From Betaproteobacteria bacterium (GTDB taxonomy: Bacteria > Pseudomonadota > Gammaproteobacteria > Burkholderiales > Usitatibacteraceae), in NCBI GenBank assembly GCA_016708825.1, contig JADJEZ010000001.1:1-64000 (forward strand): DNA of 64,000 nucleotides, written 5' to 3'. Under the pieces are notes generated by a model, which was given only the letters and a program-made list of their open reading frames with translations, was not told the DNA's origin and ran no database searches. This document shows, one piece after another, positions 60,473-64,000 of this stretch (the stretch's first letter is position 1; the number at the start of each line of letters is the position of its first letter). The translations under genes were made by a program, and so were the position numbers.

Positions 60473-63400
60473 TCAGCCGGGCGACAACTTCGCGTACTGG
60501 AGGGCGAGCCACTTGGTGCCCTCGGTGCGGAAACGCACCTGCACGCGCGCGTCGAGCCCGCCGCCTTCGACGTTGATCACCACGCCCTCGCCGAACTTCG
60601 CGTGGCGCACGTTCGCGCCGATGGCGAAGGGGTGCTCGTCGGGGCGCGAGGTCTCGAACCCGGCGCGCGGCGCGCTCGCGTAGCGTCCTGTCTCGGCGCC
60701 CGGCGCGCGGCCGCCTCCCGCAACGGAGGACGCTCCCGGCTTTCCGCGGGCTCCCGCGTAGGGCGACGACGCGCCGCCCCAGTCGCGAAACGGCGAAGCG
60801 GCCCCCTTCTCGGGGAGGACGATCCACTTGCACAGCTCCGCCGGGATCTCCTCGACGAAGCGCGAGACGATGCCGTAGCGCGGCTGGCCGTGCAGCATGC
60901 GGCTGCCGGCGTAGGAGAGGTAGAGCCGCTTCCTCGCCCGCGTGATCGCCACGTACATGAGGCGGCGCTCCTCCTCGATGCCGCCGTCCTCTTTCAGGCT
61001 GTTTTCGTGGGGGAAAAGGCCCTCCTCGAGACCGCCCAGGAACACGGCGTCGAACTCGAGGCCCTTGGACGAATGCACCGTCATCAGCTGCAGCGCGTCC
61101 TCGCCCGCGCCCGCCTCGTGCTCGCCCGCCTCCAGGCTCGCGTGCGAGAGGAAGGCGGCGAGCACCTGCTGCTGGTGCGTGCCGGGCACCGGGGCCACGT
61201 CCTCCTGGGACTCGCCCGCGGGCTCGACGCCGATCTCGAACTCCTCGTTGAAGAGCGTCGCGGCGTTCGCGAGCTCGTTCAAATTCTCGACGCGGTCCTG
61301 GCCGTCGCGCTCGGCGGCGTAGTGGTCCTTCAGCGCCGAGACCGCGAGCACCTCCTCGATCAGCTCGGGGAGCGTGAGGGATTCGCTTGCGTGGCGCAGC
61401 CGCTCGACGAGCGTGAGGAACTGCGCGATCGCCGCGCCGCCGCGCCCGGACACCGCGCCCGCCTTCGCCGCGCGCGCCAGGCTCCCGAGCCCCGACTGCG
61501 CGGCCTCCTGGAGGCTCTCCACGGAGCGCGCCCCGATCCCCCGCGGCGGGAAGTTCACCACGCGCGAGAAGGCGGTGTCGTCGTCCAGGTTCGCCGCGAG
61601 GCGCAGGTAGGCGAGCGCGTGCTTCACCTCCTGGCGCTCGAAGAAGCGCAGCCCGCCGTAGACCTTGTAGGAGATCCCGGCGCGGAAGAGTGCGTGCTCG
61701 AGGATTCTCGACTGGGCGTTCGACCGGTAGAGCAGCGCCATGTCGGCGAGCGCCGTGCCCTCGCGGTTGAGCTGCTTCGCCTCGTCCACGATGAAGCGCG
61801 CCTCCTCCTCGTCGTTGACGGCGGCGTAGATGCGCAGCGGCTCTCCTCGCCCCTCGGCGGTCCACAGGTTCTGCCCAGGCGCGCGCGGTTCTGCGCGATG
61901 ACGGCGTTGGCCGCGTCGAGGATCGTGCCCTGGGAGCGGTAGTTCTGCTCGAGCTTCACGACTTCGCGCACGCCGAAGTCGCGCAGGAACTCGTTCATGT
62001 TGCCCACGTCGGCGCCGCGGAAGCGGTAGATCGAATTGTGGGTGACGATCCCGTTCGCGATGAAGTTGTGCGTGCCCCGGATATCGAGGTCGTAGACCTG
62101 TTTCGCTCGTCCAGGCACCCTCTTCACGGATGCCACCGAGTCGGCTGTCCCGTCGCCGGCCACCATCACCATCCCGGGCTTCACGCTCGCGGCAGTCACG
62201 AAAGGAAGCGACTTGCCGTGCAGGTTCGCGCGTTGGATGATCCGGCCGCCGAGGGCCTTCGCGGCTGCCCGGGCGAGCTTCATCGCCTCGCCGTAATCCG
62301 CGCGGACCGTCTCGAAGCGCCAGCTCCTCGATCCGCGCTTGGCCGGGCGCACCTCCATGCCCGCGCGGGAAAGGGCGCTTCGGCCGGCCTCGTCGTTGCC
62401 CATGACGGCGATGCGGTGCGCGGGCCTGTCGCCGCGGTGGTCCCCGCACAGGGTGAGAACGATGTTCCGCCGCTTCGAATCCCGGGAGATCGGAACGTGG
62501 TGGGGCTCGTCTTCGCGAAGACCGCGATCGCGAAGGAGACGACGCGCGGCCGAAGCCGTGTCGACCTCCCGGTACAGTCGCCCGATCCACCCGGCGTCGT
62601 GCACCAGGCCGTTGGCCGCCTTGCCCTTGCGCGCCACGAACGGCAGGGTCGGCAATCCGTATTTCAGGGACAAGGTGATCTCGTCGAAGCGCGCCTCGTT
62701 CTCGCTCGCGTGCGTCCCGACGATCCAGACCGCATCGGCGTGTTCCTGGATGGCGCGTTGCCGGTATCCGACCATGGGCTTTGCCTGGCCGCGCGTGTAG
62801 ACCTGCGACGTGCCGATCCGGTAGCCGACGCCCTCCCGGAACATCAGGTAGGTGAAGAAAGTCTGCGGCGTCTCGCCCAGCAGGTAGCCGGCGAAATGGG
62901 TGTGCTCCGGGGTGCTCACGATCCGCCGGCCGTCGCGCGTGCGGATCTCGACGAGTTCCTTCCTCGCCGCGCGGCGATGGACGCGAAGCACCTCGGCGGG
63001 ACGGAAATCGCCGCTTCCGTAGCACGAAAGGACCCGATCGCCGGGTCGGACCGCGGACACTGCCCGGGTCCTGCCGTCCGCCATCGTCACTCGCGTTTCC
63101 GCGACCACGCATTGGTCGTCATCGCCCACGGCGAAGACGCACCCCTCCGGGCCGGCCATGAGGCGCACCCACTTGTACTGCAGCTTGTTCGTGTCCTGGA
63201 ACTCGTCGACCAGCACGTAGCGGAAACGCCCCTGGTAGTGGGCGAGCAGGTTCGCGTCGCGCACGAGCAGCTCGTAGGTGCGCAGCAGCAGCTCCGCGAA
63301 ATCCACCACGCCCTCGCGGTTGCACTGCGCGTCGTAGTCGGCGTAGAAGGCGGCGAGGCGACGCGTGAAGTCGTCTCCCGCCTCCACCGCGTTGGCTCTC

Positions 63401-63855
63401 AGCCCCGCCTCCTTGCAGCGGTTGATGAACGCCTGCAGCTGGCGCGGCGCGAACTTCTCCTCGTCGAGCGACTGCGCGCGGGCCAGGCGCTTCACCACCG
63501 AGAGCTGGTCGCCGGAATCGAGGATCTGGAAAAGCTGCGGCAGCCCCACCTCGCGGTGGTGCGTGCGCAGCAGCCGGTTGCACAGTCCGTGGAAGGTGCC
63601 CACCCACATGCCGCGCGTGTTGATGGGCAGCATCGCCGACAGGCGAGTGAGCATCTCGCGCGCGGCCTTGTTGGTGAAGGTGACGGCGAGCACTCCCGCC
63701 GGGCTCACCTGGCCCGACTGGATGAGGTGCGCGATGCGGGTGGTGAGCACGCGCGTCTTGCCGCTGCCGGCGCCGGCCAGGATCAGGGCGGATTCGCGTG
63801 GAAGGGTGACGGCCCGCAGTTGTTCGGGATTCAGGCCGGCGAGGAGGTCGGGCAT
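60473..63855 (-). CDS. uvrD: UvrD/PcrA-type DNA helicase interrupted by an intein (frameshift near 61876)
   Basis: A superfamily 1A 3'-5' helicase for excision and mismatch repair. The precursor is about 1,127 residues; removal of the 359-residue intein leaves about 768, the usual UvrD size. N-extein: LNPEQLRAVTLPRESALILA, Walker A GAGSGKT (28-34), GTFHGLCNRLLR and DEFQDTNKLQ (217 on). The intein splits motif III between VGDDDQ and SIYRFRGADVGNM. C-extein: VVKLEQNYRSQGTILDAANA, LMTVHSSKGLEFDAVFLGGL and RRLMYVAITRARKRLYLSYA, with the UvrD-typical end KWLALQYAKLSPG. One C is missing near 61876: restoring it gives ARLGQNLWTAEGRGEPLR. Confidence 0.93.
62035..63111 (-). mobile_element. 359-residue intein inserted in helicase motif III of UvrD
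   Basis: An in-frame protein-splicing element, precursor residues 249-607. Residue 1 is Cys (CVVAETRVTMADGR, block A). Block B is RRIVSTPEHTHFAGYLLG with the TxxH triad. Block F is VYDLDIRGTHNFIANG. Block G ends in HN followed by Ser as the first C-extein residue. All residues needed for splicing are present, so the element looks active. Between the splicing blocks are about 230 residues with no clear LAGLIDADG pair; one part resembles a GIY-YIG nuclease (see findings). Base composition is similar to the host gene, perhaps a little less GC-rich. Confidence 0.93.
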
Positions 63856-63881
63856 GCGGCGGGCTGCGGAAGCGGAGCCGA

Positions 63882-63887
63882 ATTATA
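63882..63887 (-). promoter_or_regulatory. -10 box of the uvrD promoter
   Basis: A perfect TATAAT on the minus strand, about 27 bases before the ATG at 63855, so the leader would be short. The region 17 bases upstream is GC-rich (GGAACGCGGGG) with no good -35. Confidence 0.5.
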
Positions 63888-63924
63888 CCGCCGCCGTCCC
63901 CGCGTTCCGGCCCCGCCTGGCGCC

Positions 63925-64000
63925 TCAGCCGGGCTGCGCCACCGGCCCGGCGAGCCCGGCCTCGGAGCGCAGGCGCTCGGCCAGCGCGCGCGCCTGCGCC
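63925..64000 (-). CDS. C-terminal end of an unidentified protein (partial)
   Basis: The last 24 codons of a minus-strand frame enter from beyond the window and end in TGA at 63925-63927. The visible sequence, AQARALAERLRSEAG followed by LAGPVAQPG, looks helical with coding-like composition, but is too short to identify. The stop lies about 37 bases before the uvrD -10 box. Confidence 0.35.
   Translation of the reverse strand, partial: AQARALAERLRSEAGLAGPVAQPG

Noticed and set aside
62035..63111. An insertion sequence or group II intron inside uvrD
   Set aside because: The insert is in frame, has intact protein-splicing blocks, and shows no terminal repeats, transposase or reverse transcriptase signature.

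Overview
The window is a compact, very GC-rich chromosomal segment from a proteobacterium, most likely a betaproteobacterium. The evidence is the dusB-fis-purH-purD-hemF run, the polA / DUF2782 / thrB / BPSS1780-type / uvrD neighbourhood, a RhlE-type helicase, two TRAP systems with DctSR-type regulators, and 'GGGGACGTTCCCC'-type palindromic repeats. I saw no phage, insertion sequence, CRISPR array or replication origin. Genes abut or overlap by a few bases, and nearly all sequence is coding.

Layout. 1-2635: tRNA-Ala(CGC), a TonB-dependent copper receptor and a DUF2946 protein. 2717-7267: ketopantoate reductase, a LysR regulator divergent from a carboxymuconolactone decarboxylase-like protein, and a PNPOx-flavin reductase-ferredoxin fusion. 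7272-14894: lgt, ilvD, a YcxB-like protein, a PilZ protein, a FAH-family hydrolase, an aldo/keto reductase, an MFS transporter and OsmC. 14894-18274: TfoX-like protein and an alkylation-repair group (Ada/AlkA fusion, Ogt, DMT exporter). 18325-20727: DUF255 protein and cytochrome c. 20912-25833: the livKHMGF branched-chain amino acid transporter. 25948-30814: a histidine kinase followed by an unusual Ser/Thr kinase carrying two receiver domains, then EcsC-like and DUF1330 proteins. 30914-38234: RhlE helicase, an exported protein, and the hemF-purD-purH-fis-dusB operon on the minus strand.

38448-48813: a 5-oxoprolinase divergent from a TRAP transporter (possibly pyroglutamate uptake and hydrolysis), then DctSR-type regulators divergent from a second, orphan DctP. 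48880-52694: an NRDE protein, an octaheme CxxCK nitrite reductase preceded by an FNR/DNR-type palindrome, its CcmI/NrfG-like neighbour and a small protein. 52796-63855: tsaC/sua5, polA, a LOG-family hydrolase, DUF2782, thrB, a membrane protein, a MASE2-GGDEF diguanylate cyclase and a uvrD helicase interrupted by a 359-residue intein.

Sequence quality matters here. Seventeen single-base indels, mostly in G/C homopolymers, break sixteen otherwise well-conserved genes, including hemF and uvrD. This looks like uncorrected read error rather than gene decay. Those genes are listed as whole coding regions with the break position given.
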